Part shown: piece after piece, positions 23,718 through 30,840 of the stretch
Numbering within the stretch: position 1 is the stretch's first letter
Layout: every line of letters starts with the position of its first letter
Origin: a virus
Strand: one strand, 5' to 3'
Virus record (IMG/VR): IMGVR_UViG_3300027743_000031
Span: 1-61,575 of that record
DNA length: 61,575 nucleotides
The notes under the pieces: generated by a model
Told to the model about the DNA's origin: nothing
Databases searched by the model: none
Seen by the model: only the letters and a program-made list of their open reading frames with translations
Position numbers and translations under genes: made by a program

Positions 23718-24088
23718 TGAAGTGCCGCTTCGACCCGCACCACAAGACCGAGTTCCCGAACGCGGTCGCGCTCAGCCAGCACTACATCGCTGAGCACGGC
23801 GACGTGTACTCGCCGCCACAGCGGCTGCCGTGCCCGGAGTGCGGCAAGCCCGTGTCCGAGCACGGGATCAAGGAGCACATGAAGCGCCAGCACGGAGCGG
23901 CCTCTGCGGAGGTCGTGCCCGTGCAGGCGAAGAAGGCCCCGCCCCAGCGGGAGCCGTGGAATCCGAAGCAGGTCGTCGTGCCGGTGGTGCGCGAGCTCTT
24001 CGGGGAGCAAGTCCCGACAGACAGCTTGGGCGAGGTCATCGACTTCGCCGAGGCCACCCGAAGGCTCATCGAGAGGAGTCAGCAATGA
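23717..24088 (+). CDS. C2H2-like zinc-finger protein (123 aa)
   Basis: ATG 23717 overlaps the previous stop (TGATG). The N-terminus (MKCRFDPHHKTEFPNAVALS, QHYIAEHGD) and middle (LPCPECGKPVSEHGIKEHM) are zinc-finger-like; the second finger has C-x2-C and H-x3-H spacing. The C-terminus is a helix (EVIDFAEATRRLIERS). Probably DNA or RNA binding. Confidence 0.62.
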   Translation: MKCRFDPHHKTEFPNAVALSQHYIAEHGDVYSPPQRLPCPECGKPVSEHGIKEHMKRQHGAASAEVVPVQAKKAPPQREPWNPKQVVVPVVRELFGEQVPTDSLGEVIDFAEATRRLIERSQQ

Positions 24089-24462
24089 AGGGCATCGCCA
24101 TCACGGCCATCCAGATCGCACCTGGAATGGTCGGCACCAACATCGACCCGTGGGAAGGCGAAGGCTTGCACGACCTGCAAGCCTTCGTCGGGGGCTTGAT
24201 CGAAGCCATCCCCACGGACGAACGAGTGACCCTGTGGGTCAACGAAGAGGGCAAGTACCAGGGCCTGCCGCGCAACCGCGTGGCCGAGAACGTGTGGCGT
24301 CTGTTCGACAGCTACGGCTGCCTCGCCAGCGGGGACTACATCGTGGGCAACATGCTCATCACCGGACCACCCGATGCGTTCGGTCGGACCACGGACGTGC
24401 CTGAGTTCCTGATCGAGGAGATCATGGAGGCTGCGGGGAAGCTCGATGACCCGCGACCGTGA
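24085..24462 (+). CDS. DUF3846-like protein (125 aa)
   Basis: ATG 24085, ATGA overlap. The central pattern (TLWVNEEGKYQGLPRNRVAE, then GDYIVGNMLITGPPD) resembles DUF3846 proteins in phages and mobile elements, which share a 'GLP-N' motif before an 'I-G-A/M' strand. Function of the family is unknown. Assignment is by eye. Confidence 0.5.
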   Translation: MKGIAITAIQIAPGMVGTNIDPWEGEGLHDLQAFVGGLIEAIPTDERVTLWVNEEGKYQGLPRNRVAENVWRLFDSYGCLASGDYIVGNMLITGPPDAFGRTTDVPEFLIEEIMEAAGKLDDPRP

Positions 24463-25663
24463 CCGCAAGGCGTGGGCGGGCATCGGGCCTGCGGTGGACG
24501 CTCATCTCCATCGGTGGGACCAACTGCACCGAGTGCAGGAACCGGCCAAGCTGCTCTCGCGCTCGCTGACGGACAAGTCCATCGACAAGCGGGCGCTGGG
24601 GCGAGCGGTGAACGTGCCAATCCTTCAGTCGTGGGTGCAGTTCTCGATGAGCTACGGGATCGTCACGCAGAACGGCGTGCCGATGTTGATGGGCGCGGTC
24701 CATGAGGGGACCACGATCAGCGGCAAGGAGACGTTCGAAGCGGAGGCGGTCGCGCTGCCGATGGCGGGCAACTTCGCTCAGCGCGAGCACAGCATGCTCG
24801 ACCGGGCCGTGACCCACTACATCTCGGCCGAGATCGTCAACGAGATCGACCTGGCAGTGCAGAGCACGACGTGTGATCCGCTGTTCGAAACGGACCTGTT
24901 CACACCGGTCGGCTTCGCCGTTCTGGAGGAGCCGTTCTTGGTCAACGACCTCGACATGGACACGGGCCTGCCCACCGACAACATCTGGCTGGGCATCCGT
25001 GCGTTCGGGTGGCAGCGCATCGAGCGCATCGGTCACGCCGACGACAACCAGGCGCTGCCGGGGATCGAACTGTTCCTCTACACGACGCCCGAGGACTACG
25101 AGTCCATCTACATCGAGTCGTTGATCGACGCGGGGCACGAACCACCGGACCATCAGAACCCGGTCAGCAACTTCCTCATCATCGAGGTCGTGCCGTGGCG
25201 GTTCGGCTCGCAGTGGGACATCAACGACGAGTCACCGGAGTACGTGGCCGGGTTCTTGCCGTCGCCGGTCGCGCACCAGCGCAAGTGGTTCCACACGTTC
25301 ATGCGCTTCTGCTGGCAGGAGATCATCCATCACCAGCGGCACGCTCCCGAGCGTGCAGAGCGGCGGGAGTGGGAGCGGTTGGCGAAGAAGAAGGAACTGC
25401 TCGACTACACGACGCTGCGTCTGCGGCGCTACGTCGATCCCGAGCACGTCGCCTACGAGGGCGGCGGTGTCCCGCTCACACACCGGGTGAAGGTGCGCGC
25501 GCACTGGACGCGGCAGTACTACCCGACGATGGGTCCGGCGCGGTTGCCGGACGGACGAATGAACCCAGACAGTCATCGCCTGATCTGGATCGAGAGCTAC
25601 TGGAAAGGCCCCGAAGACGGGCCTCTCGGTGCAATGCACGCGGCCACGTCGGTCGTGCGCTGA
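24446..25663 (+). CDS. Large hypothetical protein conserved-looking in actinobacterial elements (405 aa)
   Basis: Starts MTRDRDRKAWAGIGPAVDAH. Two parts: a long N-terminal alpha/beta region (residues 1-280) and a C-terminal segment (RVKVRAHWTRQYYPTMG, RLIWIESYWKGPEDGPLG) that recalls a tail found on replication/transfer-associated proteins of actinobacterial plasmids and phages. No catalytic motif is apparent. It is the longest gene before the ATPase and overlaps its neighbour by 17 bases. Confidence 0.6.
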   Translation: MTRDRDRKAWAGIGPAVDAHLHRWDQLHRVQEPAKLLSRSLTDKSIDKRALGRAVNVPILQSWVQFSMSYGIVTQNGVPMLMGAVHEGTTISGKETFEAEAVALPMAGNFAQREHSMLDRAVTHYISAEIVNEIDLAVQSTTCDPLFETDLFTPVGFAVLEEPFLVNDLDMDTGLPTDNIWLGIRAFGWQRIERIGHADDNQALPGIELFLYTTPEDYESIYIESLIDAGHEPPDHQNPVSNFLIIEVVPWRFGSQWDINDESPEYVAGFLPSPVAHQRKWFHTFMRFCWQEIIHHQRHAPERAERREWERLAKKKELLDYTTLRLRRYVDPEHVAYEGGGVPLTHRVKVRAHWTRQYYPTMGPARLPDGRMNPDSHRLIWIESYWKGPEDGPLGAMHAATSVVR

Positions 25664-25680
25664 ACAAGGAAGGAACCAAC

Positions 25681-25944
25681 ATGCCCGACTCGACAACTCT
25701 CGGGACGACCTACGACGAGCGGCTCAACGCGATGATCGATCTGCTCGACGGATGGGTGCTCATCAGCGATGCGATTTCGCGTCGCCTGCACCCGACAGGG
25801 ACCGTGCATCGGCGTCACCCAATCTGGCTGACGCCGATGTGCAACCACAGCAATGGACTCAACGAGTTCCACATCGGCACGTTCCACGAGCTCGCCTCAT
25901 GCGAGCACCGCTGCGCTCTCTGTGAGAGGGCGGTTGGGTGGTGA
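25681..25944 (+). CDS. Hypothetical protein (87 aa)
   Basis: ATG 25681 follows AAGGAAGGAACCAAC. Starts MPDSTTLGTTYDERLNAMID. The end (CEHRCALCERAVGW) is a Cys/His knuckle. The gene is immediately followed by the six-hairpin region. Confidence 0.6.
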   Translation: MPDSTTLGTTYDERLNAMIDLLDGWVLISDAISRRLHPTGTVHRRHPIWLTPMCNHSNGLNEFHIGTFHELASCEHRCALCERAVGW

Positions 25945-26139
25945 TGGGCTGACCAAGATCGCCGGGTGAGGAGCGGGAATTCCTCCACCCGGCAGCCCGC
26001 ACAGGAGCGGACACCTGTGCGGGCATTGCCTGGCGGGAACCAGGCGGTGCGACGGCGGATGTCGCACCGGGTTGGGCGGGGATCGAGTATCCCGCCCATC
26101 CACCGCGCCCACAGTGGGCGCTCTTGAAAGGAACCAGAC
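25945..26139 (+). promoter_or_regulatory. Array of six tandem stem-loops (element 7)
   Basis: In about 160 bases: stem 1 GCCGGGTG/CACCCGGC (25961-25993), stem 2 GCCCGCACAGG/CCTGTGCGGGC, perfect 11 bp (25995-26024), stem 3 GCCTGG/CCAGGC (26028-26045), stem 4 GGTGCGAC/GTCGCACC, perfect 8 bp (26046-26068), stem 5 GGGCGGG/CCCGCCC (26074-26097), stem 6 GCGCCCA/TGGGCGC (26105-26121). The next gene's GAAAGGAACCAGAC follows at once. No ORF or tRNA shape is seen. This could be a structured non-coding RNA or an unusually strong processing/termination block. Confidence 0.72.
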
Positions 26140-26784
26140 ATGACCGAAGAACACAACACCGAAGCCGTGATCGAGTCGCTCAGAGTTCTCCAGTTCGGAG
26201 GCGACGAGCATCTCGGGTTCACGACAACACACGAGGGTGGGGCATCACTGACCCACGCCGAACTGTGCTCGTACCTCTACTCGGCGTCGTGCGCGCTGCG
26301 TCACTTCACCTCCACCGAGGAGGAGTTGCGCCGTGAGCTCGGGTCAACGCGCGAGTCGTTGCGGCTGGCGCAGATCGACGTGGCCGCCAAGAGCGACGAG
26401 ATCCTCGCGGCTCGCACCGAACTGGCGGAGTTCCGTGACGACCACGCGCTGGTCGTTGATTCTCAGGCGGTGATGAACACAAACCTGTTCGAAGCGCGGC
26501 GGGACTTGGGGATCATTGCCGAGGCGCTCCGCGAGGAAGCCACGAAGCGGGAGTGGTGCTCGGAGTACGAGGACTTCGTCAACCGCGTCAACCACATGAC
26601 GACGGGCAATCACCTCGTCCCGTGCTGGGTCAACCGGAGCCTGACGTTCACCGTGCGGGTGAACTTCACCGCTTCGCGCGATCAGGTCGGGACGTTGGAG
26701 GAAGAACTCAGGGAGCAGATGCGCGATCTGAGCCTGGACGGCGTTGAAGACCTCAACGTCGATGTCGCAGTCACCAGGGGCTGA
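26140..26784 (+). CDS. Coiled-coil hypothetical protein (214 aa)
   Basis: ATG 26140 follows GAAAGGAACCAGAC. The middle (residues about 50-130: TEEELRRELGSTRESLRLAQ, DEILAARTELAEF) is a heptad-rich coiled coil; the C-terminal part (SLTFTVRVNFTASRDQVG, LREQMRDLSLDGVED) is alpha/beta. Probably oligomeric. No family recognised. Confidence 0.65.
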   Translation: MTEEHNTEAVIESLRVLQFGGDEHLGFTTTHEGGASLTHAELCSYLYSASCALRHFTSTEEELRRELGSTRESLRLAQIDVAAKSDEILAARTELAEFRDDHALVVDSQAVMNTNLFEARRDLGIIAEALREEATKREWCSEYEDFVNRVNHMTTGNHLVPCWVNRSLTFTVRVNFTASRDQVGTLEEELREQMRDLSLDGVEDLNVDVAVTRG

Positions 26785-26796
26785 GAAAGGAAGGCC

Positions 26797-27198
26797 ATGA
26801 ACGAGTCAGTGGTGTCGATAGCCGACGCCGCCGCTGCTCTCGGGGTGAGCCGACAACGCGTCGAGAAGCTCATCAGCGAGGGGAAGTTGGTGGCGGTCGA
26901 GCACCATCGGCACCGATACGTGACTCTTGCGTCCATTGCTGCACGACAGCAGGGGCCGCCCCCCACGGAGCGCCTGACGACCCGGCAAGTAGCCGAGAAG
27001 TTGGGCGTTGCGGCGGCGACCGTGAACACCTACAGAAAGAAGGCGCTGCTCCCTGGAGCAGTGAAGGAAGGGAACACGTGGACGTTCCCGCCTGACGTGC
27101 TTGATGGGTGGGACAGGCGCAAGCCCGTCGTCGCCTTGCACGCACGGCAGCAGCCGTACAACCAAACCCGCTTGCGAAGGCTACGCCCCAAGGCGTAG
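26797..27198 (+). CDS. Double helix-turn-helix regulator (MerR/excisionase-type)
   Basis: 133 residues with two HTH modules: residues 7-50 (SIADAAAALGVSRQRVEKLI) and 60-105 (LTTRQVAEKLGVAAATVNTY). Tandem MerR-like wings without a ligand domain resemble phage excisionase-type or early regulators. A perfect CTACGCC/GGCGTAG hairpin overlaps the stop codon (27181-27198). No integrase is present, so a transcription-control role is favoured over excision. Confidence 0.68.
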   Translation: MNESVVSIADAAAALGVSRQRVEKLISEGKLVAVEHHRHRYVTLASIAARQQGPPPTERLTTRQVAEKLGVAAATVNTYRKKALLPGAVKEGNTWTFPPDVLDGWDRRKPVVALHARQQPYNQTRLRRLRPKA

Positions 27199-27283
27199 TC
27201 CTTGCCGCCCGCGTCACCGTCGAACGTGACGTGGGCACTGGTCGCTCCGATCCGCGGTGCGACCGAACTGGAAAGGAACCATC
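27199..27283 (+). promoter_or_regulatory. Intergenic stem-loop element 8 (CGTCGAAC octaloop)
   Basis: An 11-bp stem GCCCGCGTCAC/GTGACGTGGGC with one G-T wobble (27207-27236) closes CGTCGAAC. A second stem GGTCGC/GCGACC spans 27240-27264. GGAAAGGAACCATC precedes the ATPase start. This member lies over 5 kb from the others, showing the element is dispersed rather than a local duplication. Confidence 0.75.
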
Positions 27284-28777
27284 ATGGCCCGAACCAACAA
27301 GGCGGAGGACCCGGACAGTCCCGCCGCGATCCGAGAGTCGCAGATGCTGCTGCTCGCGGAGATCGGAGGGAAGCTGCTTGGCGAAGAGGACATCACGTTC
27401 TCGGGCACCAAGTTCGTCCTTCCGGCAAAGCTGGACCTCGATCAGTCGATCGAGTTCCTGGAGCAGCGTCGGAACGATGAGCAGACGGTCAACCGCTTCG
27501 TGAAGACGTTTCCCTACCGTCCGCTGGATGGCGCTCGCGCCACGATGCAGGCGATCAAGGAGGCGTTCGGCTTCACGCTGGGCAAGACCATCTACTCGTT
27601 CTGGGGCAACACCCCGCCCACCTTCATCGACTGCCGCTACGGCCCTGGCCGTGACGACACCGAGCAGGTGCCGTGGGGGGCAATGCAGATCCCCGGCTTT
27701 GAGAACACGAGCGTCTACCTCGGGGCGGAACACCACCCCGAGTTGGGCAACTGCTTCAACATCAGAGTCGAGTCGCCCCGCAAGTACAGGTTCCACATCG
27801 AAGGGCTGTTCCGGCTCATCGCCAAGAACCTGGAGGAGCGGAGCATCTACCGGGGCAAGGCGCTCGACGGTGCGGCCGAGCCGAACTTCATCGACACCAC
27901 ATCGGTGGCGACGGAGGACGTCGTCTACACCAGCGAGGTCACGGCGCAGTTGGAGGCCAACGTGTGGTCTCCGATCAAGCACGCCGAGGCGTTGACCAAG
28001 CTCGGCCAGCCCGGGAAGCGGACGGTCCTCTTCGAAGGTCCGTACGGCACCGGCAAGTCGCTGGCCGCGCTGCTCACCGCGCAAGTTGCGGTGGCCAACG
28101 GGTGGACGTTCTTGCTCTGCCGTCCTGGCAAGGACGACTTGAACGTGACGATGCAGACGGCGCGCATGTACCAGCCCGCCGTCGTGTTCTTCGAAGATCT
28201 CGACACCGTTGCTCAGCCGGGCAGCAGTGACGACATCTCGCAGATCCTCGATATGTTCGACGGCATCACCACCAAGGGGCTGCAGATGCTCCTGGTGCTG
28301 ACGACGAACCACGCCGAGCGCATCCACAAGGGGATGGTGCGGCCTGGCCGTCTCGACGCGGTGATCCACGTCGGTGAGATGGACCGGGCCGGTGTCGAGC
28401 GACTGACACGCCGAGTGATCGGTGATGCGCTGGCGTTCGACATCGACTTCGACAAGGTGTTCGTCGCGATGGATGGGTACATGCCCGCCTTCGTGAAGGA
28501 AGCCCTGGACCGTGCGATCCGCTACTCCGTCTCGTTGAACGACGGCGCGGTTGGTCGCATCGACACCGATGCTCTGGTGTTGGCGGCGTCTGGTCTGCGT
28601 GACCAGTTGCGGCTGATGATGGGCGCATCGGACGTCGAGGTCGAGCCGACGCTGGACCGGGTGTTCTCCCGCGCCATCACCAAGGCGGCGACGAACGTGT
28701 TGTACGACACGGCCGTGGCCGATTTGGACGATGGCTACCAGCGCTGGCAGTTGCAGAAGAAGGAGCCCCAGGACTGA
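27284..28777 (+). CDS. AAA+ ATPase
   Basis: 497 residues; ATG 27284 follows GGAAAGGAACCATC. The C-terminal half is a classic AAA+ module: Walker A GPYGTGKS (252-259), Walker B VFFEDLD (301-307), sensor-1 VLTTNH (338-343) and arginine-finger region RPGRLD (353-358). The first 240 residues are a unique substrate or partner domain. The style is that of FtsH/katanin-like remodelling ATPases found in actinophages, and it could unfold proteins or remodel nucleoprotein during early infection. The target is unknown. The gene is preceded by element 8 and followed by element 9. Confidence 0.82.
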   Translation: MARTNKAEDPDSPAAIRESQMLLLAEIGGKLLGEEDITFSGTKFVLPAKLDLDQSIEFLEQRRNDEQTVNRFVKTFPYRPLDGARATMQAIKEAFGFTLGKTIYSFWGNTPPTFIDCRYGPGRDDTEQVPWGAMQIPGFENTSVYLGAEHHPELGNCFNIRVESPRKYRFHIEGLFRLIAKNLEERSIYRGKALDGAAEPNFIDTTSVATEDVVYTSEVTAQLEANVWSPIKHAEALTKLGQPGKRTVLFEGPYGTGKSLAALLTAQVAVANGWTFLLCRPGKDDLNVTMQTARMYQPAVVFFEDLDTVAQPGSSDDISQILDMFDGITTKGLQMLLVLTTNHAERIHKGMVRPGRLDAVIHVGEMDRAGVERLTRRVIGDALAFDIDFDKVFVAMDGYMPAFVKEALDRAIRYSVSLNDGAVGRIDTDALVLAASGLRDQLRLMMGASDVEVEPTLDRVFSRAITKAATNVLYDTAVADLDDGYQRWQLQKKEPQD

Positions 28778-28836
28778 TTGCCCCGCCCGCTCGCCCCTGT
28801 CATGGGGGCGGGCGGGCACCTACAGAAAGGAACCAC
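28778..28836 (+). promoter_or_regulatory. Intergenic stem-loop element 9
   Basis: A single 13-bp stem GCCCGCTCGCCCC/GGGGCGGGCGGGC with one T-G wobble (28785-28817) closes the loop TGTCATG. AGAAAGGAACCAC follows. The same CTGTCATGGGG sequence forms the loop of the hairpin at 38501-38524, so a second loop class may exist. Confidence 0.65.
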
Positions 28837-29064
28837 ATGACGACCGAAGAGAATTCAGAGAGGGGCGACAGTTGGGAGCAGCAATTGTTCGACGCTGCCA
28901 AGGCGCGACGCGCGGTGAAGCTCGACACGGGCGAGGAAGTGAAGCTCGTCTATGCGCCGCACCCTGGCTACGACCCACGAATGGCGCGTGTTCGCGACGG
29001 CCGAGACGGCCGCGGGAGGGTGCGGTCGATCGACCCCAAGAGCATCGTGGAGATCCTGCCATGA
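28837..29064 (+). CDS. Hypothetical protein (75 aa)
   Basis: Starts MTTEENSERGDSWEQQLFDA. A helix then strands (VKLDTGEEVKLVYAPHPG) and a basic RVRDGRDGRGRVR turn, ending SIDPKSIVEILP. Small beta-barrel-like. ATGA overlap with the next gene. Confidence 0.58.
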   Translation: MTTEENSERGDSWEQQLFDAAKARRAVKLDTGEEVKLVYAPHPGYDPRMARVRDGRDGRGRVRSIDPKSIVEILP

Positions 29065-29237
29065 AGCACCTGGAGCAGATCATCCTGTGGCTGGTGCTGC
29101 TCGGCCTGTGTTGGCCGTGCGTGTGCCTGCTTGTGGTCGAGTGGATTGATCGACCGAAGACCATGCGCCATCCGGTGCATGGGCACTACGTCAGCGTTCG
29201 AAGCTGGCAGAAGGAGATGGGCTATGACGCGCGCTGA
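29061..29237 (+). CDS. Small membrane protein (58 aa)
   Basis: Starts MKHLEQIILWLVLLGLCWPC; one hydrophobic segment (about 7-27) followed by a basic, His-containing cytoplasmic tail. Overlaps the next gene by 14 bases. Function unknown. Confidence 0.62.
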   Translation: MKHLEQIILWLVLLGLCWPCVCLLVVEWIDRPKTMRHPVHGHYVSVRSWQKEMGYDAR

Positions 29238-29823
29238 GCACTGCAAGGCACTGGCGCGTTCGTTCACGCACAGTGCGTGCGAGTTGTTCGAACGGGACGG
29301 CTACCTCACCCCGATCGTGATCTTCCACGACAAGGACGGGCACGGGCTGATCGTGGTGCCGCACACGGAGATGGGCGAGCACCCCGGCGACTCGGCGGCC
29401 AAGCTGACGATCATGTTGGGCCGGACGTTGGAGGTGGAGTACATCTCCTTCATCTCCGAGACGTGGGTGAAGGAGTTCCACGTCGAGAAGGAGGAGGACA
29501 AGCCGGACCTGCAACGCGGCGACCTGGCGCGGATGTCGGAGACGGACCCCGACGTGAAGACCAACCTGTTGGTGATGGTGTTCGCGGTCAAGGAGTGGGA
29601 GGCCAGCTACTCGATCCACATGACGCTCAACACCGTCAAGTTGGGCGACATCGAGGGGCTGGGCTTGGAGCCGCACGAAATCGCGGGCATGCCCGAGGGC
29701 TTCGTGCCGGACGCGATCAAGCGAGGGTACGACCTGTCGCCACCGATGCCCGCCCCGCCGCTCGACGTGATGGCCCGCATCTTGGAAGAGAAGCACATCG
29801 CTCAGTCAGTGGTGGTCGTGTGA
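29224..29823 (+). CDS. Hypothetical alpha/beta protein (199 aa)
   Basis: ATG 29224 follows GAAGGAGATGGGCT. Starts MTRAEHCKALARSFTHSACE; core strands PIVIFHDKDGHGLIVVPH and a cluster of acidic helices. Probably a single compact domain; no family or active site recognised. Confidence 0.6.
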   Translation: MTRAEHCKALARSFTHSACELFERDGYLTPIVIFHDKDGHGLIVVPHTEMGEHPGDSAAKLTIMLGRTLEVEYISFISETWVKEFHVEKEEDKPDLQRGDLARMSETDPDVKTNLLVMVFAVKEWEASYSIHMTLNTVKLGDIEGLGLEPHEIAGMPEGFVPDAIKRGYDLSPPMPAPPLDVMARILEEKHIAQSVVVV

Positions 29824-29978
29824 AGCGAAGGAGACGGCTGTGGAAGAAGCGACTGAGGGACCTGTACCGGACCCGCAAGTTGGACGACAACGCGTGGCTG
29901 CCGATGGGCACGTGGGCGCAGAACAACCTGCACCACGAGCAGCGGCCACACCGCAACAAGGGGAGGTTCCGTGGATGA
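29820..29978 (+). CDS. Small very basic protein (52 aa)
   Basis: GTG 29820 overlaps the previous stop (GTGA). Opens MKRRRRLWKKRLRDLYRTRK, so strongly cationic, with a C-terminal HRNKGRFRG. Likely to bind nucleic acid. It overlaps the next gene by ATGA and contains its GGGGAGG ribosome site. Confidence 0.58.
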   Translation: MKRRRRLWKKRLRDLYRTRKLDDNAWLPMGTWAQNNLHHEQRPHRNKGRFRG

Positions 29979-30223
29979 TCACCGAGGACAATCACCTGTG
30001 CATCTGGGTGATCTACAAGGACGCGATCGACACCCCTCCGGGCTACTTCATTCGTCGGTGGGTCGTGCATCCGGGGCGCGAGCATCCGGAGCCGGACCCG
30101 TACGGAGTGCAGGCGCTGACGTTGGAGCAGGCGCGCGAGTGCATCCGGGAGAACGTGGGAATCCTCTACCGCATGGACCGCTCGCCAACGGACGACCCGT
30201 GCATCGTGGAGTCGTGGCTCTGA
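29975..30223 (+). CDS. Hypothetical protein (82 aa)
   Basis: ATG 29975 sits after GGGGAGGTTCCGTGG. Starts MITEDNHLCIWVIYKDAIDT; strand-rich beginning and helix LTLEQARECIRENVGI. No family recognised. Confidence 0.58.
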   Translation: MITEDNHLCIWVIYKDAIDTPPGYFIRRWVVHPGREHPEPDPYGVQALTLEQARECIRENVGILYRMDRSPTDDPCIVESWL

Positions 30224-30417
30224 TGGCTCCACGCTCAGGACCGGAACGGATGCGGCCGCAGCACGCCCCCGCGTACGTGTGGTGCGACTACCACGGCGAG
30301 ATTCATGGGGCGCAGATCGACTTCTACGAGGAGGGCTACAACGACGAGAACGGCTGCGTGCCAGGGAACTGGCGCAAGGTCTACATCAACGGCACGAAGG
30401 GAGAGTTCCTCTTATGA
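30223..30417 (+). CDS. Hypothetical protein (64 aa)
   Basis: ATG 30223 overlaps the preceding stop (TGATG). Starts MAPRSGPERMRPQHAPAYVW; contains VWCDYHGEIHGAQIDF and a beta-strand end. ATGA overlap with the next gene. Confidence 0.55.
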   Translation: MAPRSGPERMRPQHAPAYVWCDYHGEIHGAQIDFYEEGYNDENGCVPGNWRKVYINGTKGEFLL

Positions 30418-30509
30418 ACGCACTGTTCGCCGCCGTGTTGGTGGCATGGGCCGCGGTCGCGTTCGGCCCGACGCTGCGCCAGCGGTATCGGGAGTGGCGC
30501 GGTGACTGA
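30414..30509 (+). CDS. Tiny membrane protein (31 aa)
   Basis: ATG 30414 overlaps the previous stop. One hydrophobic helix (NALFAAVLVAWAAVAF) and a basic tail (LRQRYREWRGD). Coupled to both neighbours by overlap, which supports it as a real gene despite its size. Confidence 0.52.
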   Translation: MNALFAAVLVAWAAVAFGPTLRQRYREWRGD

Positions 30510-30645
30510 GCACTGGACGGAGCAGTACATCCTCGCTCGGCCGCTCGACGTCGACAACTGGCTCGTCGTGTTCCCGCTCACCTTCGGGCGGTGGCGCGTG
30601 GCCGTGGCCGATGGGCCGCTCGGGCTGACAGGGGAGTTCGCTTGA
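30502..30645 (+). CDS. Small hypothetical protein (47 aa)
   Basis: GTG 30502 lies within the last codons of the preceding gene. Starts MTEHWTEQYILARPLDVDNW and continues as strands (WRVAVADGPLGLTG). Overlap with neighbours supports translation. No family recognised. Confidence 0.5.
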   Translation: MTEHWTEQYILARPLDVDNWLVVFPLTFGRWRVAVADGPLGLTGEFA

Positions 30646-30777
30646 ATGACGGACTTCCCGGCAGCGGTCGCTGCCTTCTTGTCGTGGCCCGACATCCCCG
30701 ATGGAACGTGGACCCGGCTCCGCACCAAGGATGGCGTCGTGGTGTATCCGGGGCGTGAGGCGGGTGAGCCGCTGTAG
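30646..30777 (+). CDS. Small hypothetical protein (43 aa), last gene before the terminator
   Basis: ATG 30646 follows the preceding stop directly (TGAATG). Starts MTDFPAAVAAFLSWPDIPDG and ends GREAGEPL. It closes the rightward operon and is followed by the strong hairpin at 30802-30837. Confidence 0.48.
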   Translation: MTDFPAAVAAFLSWPDIPDGTWTRLRTKDGVVVYPGREAGEPL

Positions 30778-30801
30778 CCCTCTTTCCGGCTCTCCAAGGG
30801 C

Positions 30802-30837
30802 GGGTAGGCGGCGCGTGTACGGCGCGCCGCTCTACCC
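30802..30837. terminator. Bidirectional terminator hairpin between convergent operons
   Basis: A 14-bp stem: GGGTAG (30802-30807) with CTACCC (30832-30837) and GCGGCGCG (30808-30815) with CGCGCCGC (30823-30830), one bulged T at 30831, loop TGTACGG. It lies in the 63-base gap between the rightward operon ending at 30777 and the leftward TET cassette ending at 30841. It has no U-tract, which is normal for high-GC actinobacterial hosts, and can act on both strands. Confidence 0.75.
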
Positions 30838-30840
30838 GGC

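Noticed and set aside
25961-26121. Six-hairpin region considered as tRNA genes or a tmRNA
   Set aside because: No 7-bp acceptor with CCA, no GTTC/T-arm and no anticodon loop of the right geometry was seen.
26797-27198. Excisionase and lysogeny module
   Set aside because: The double HTH could be an excisionase, but no integrase, attachment site or immunity repressor was found, so lysogeny is not claimed.
19702-27264. Repeated CGTCGAAC loops considered as a CRISPR array or transposon ends
   Set aside because: The stems differ between copies, spacing follows genes rather than a fixed spacer length, and no cas or transposase gene is present.
26873-28819. Minus-strand frame of 648 codons opposite the AAA+ ATPase
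   Set aside because: The plus-strand ATPase has Walker A/B and a good ribosome site; the opposite frame has no motif.
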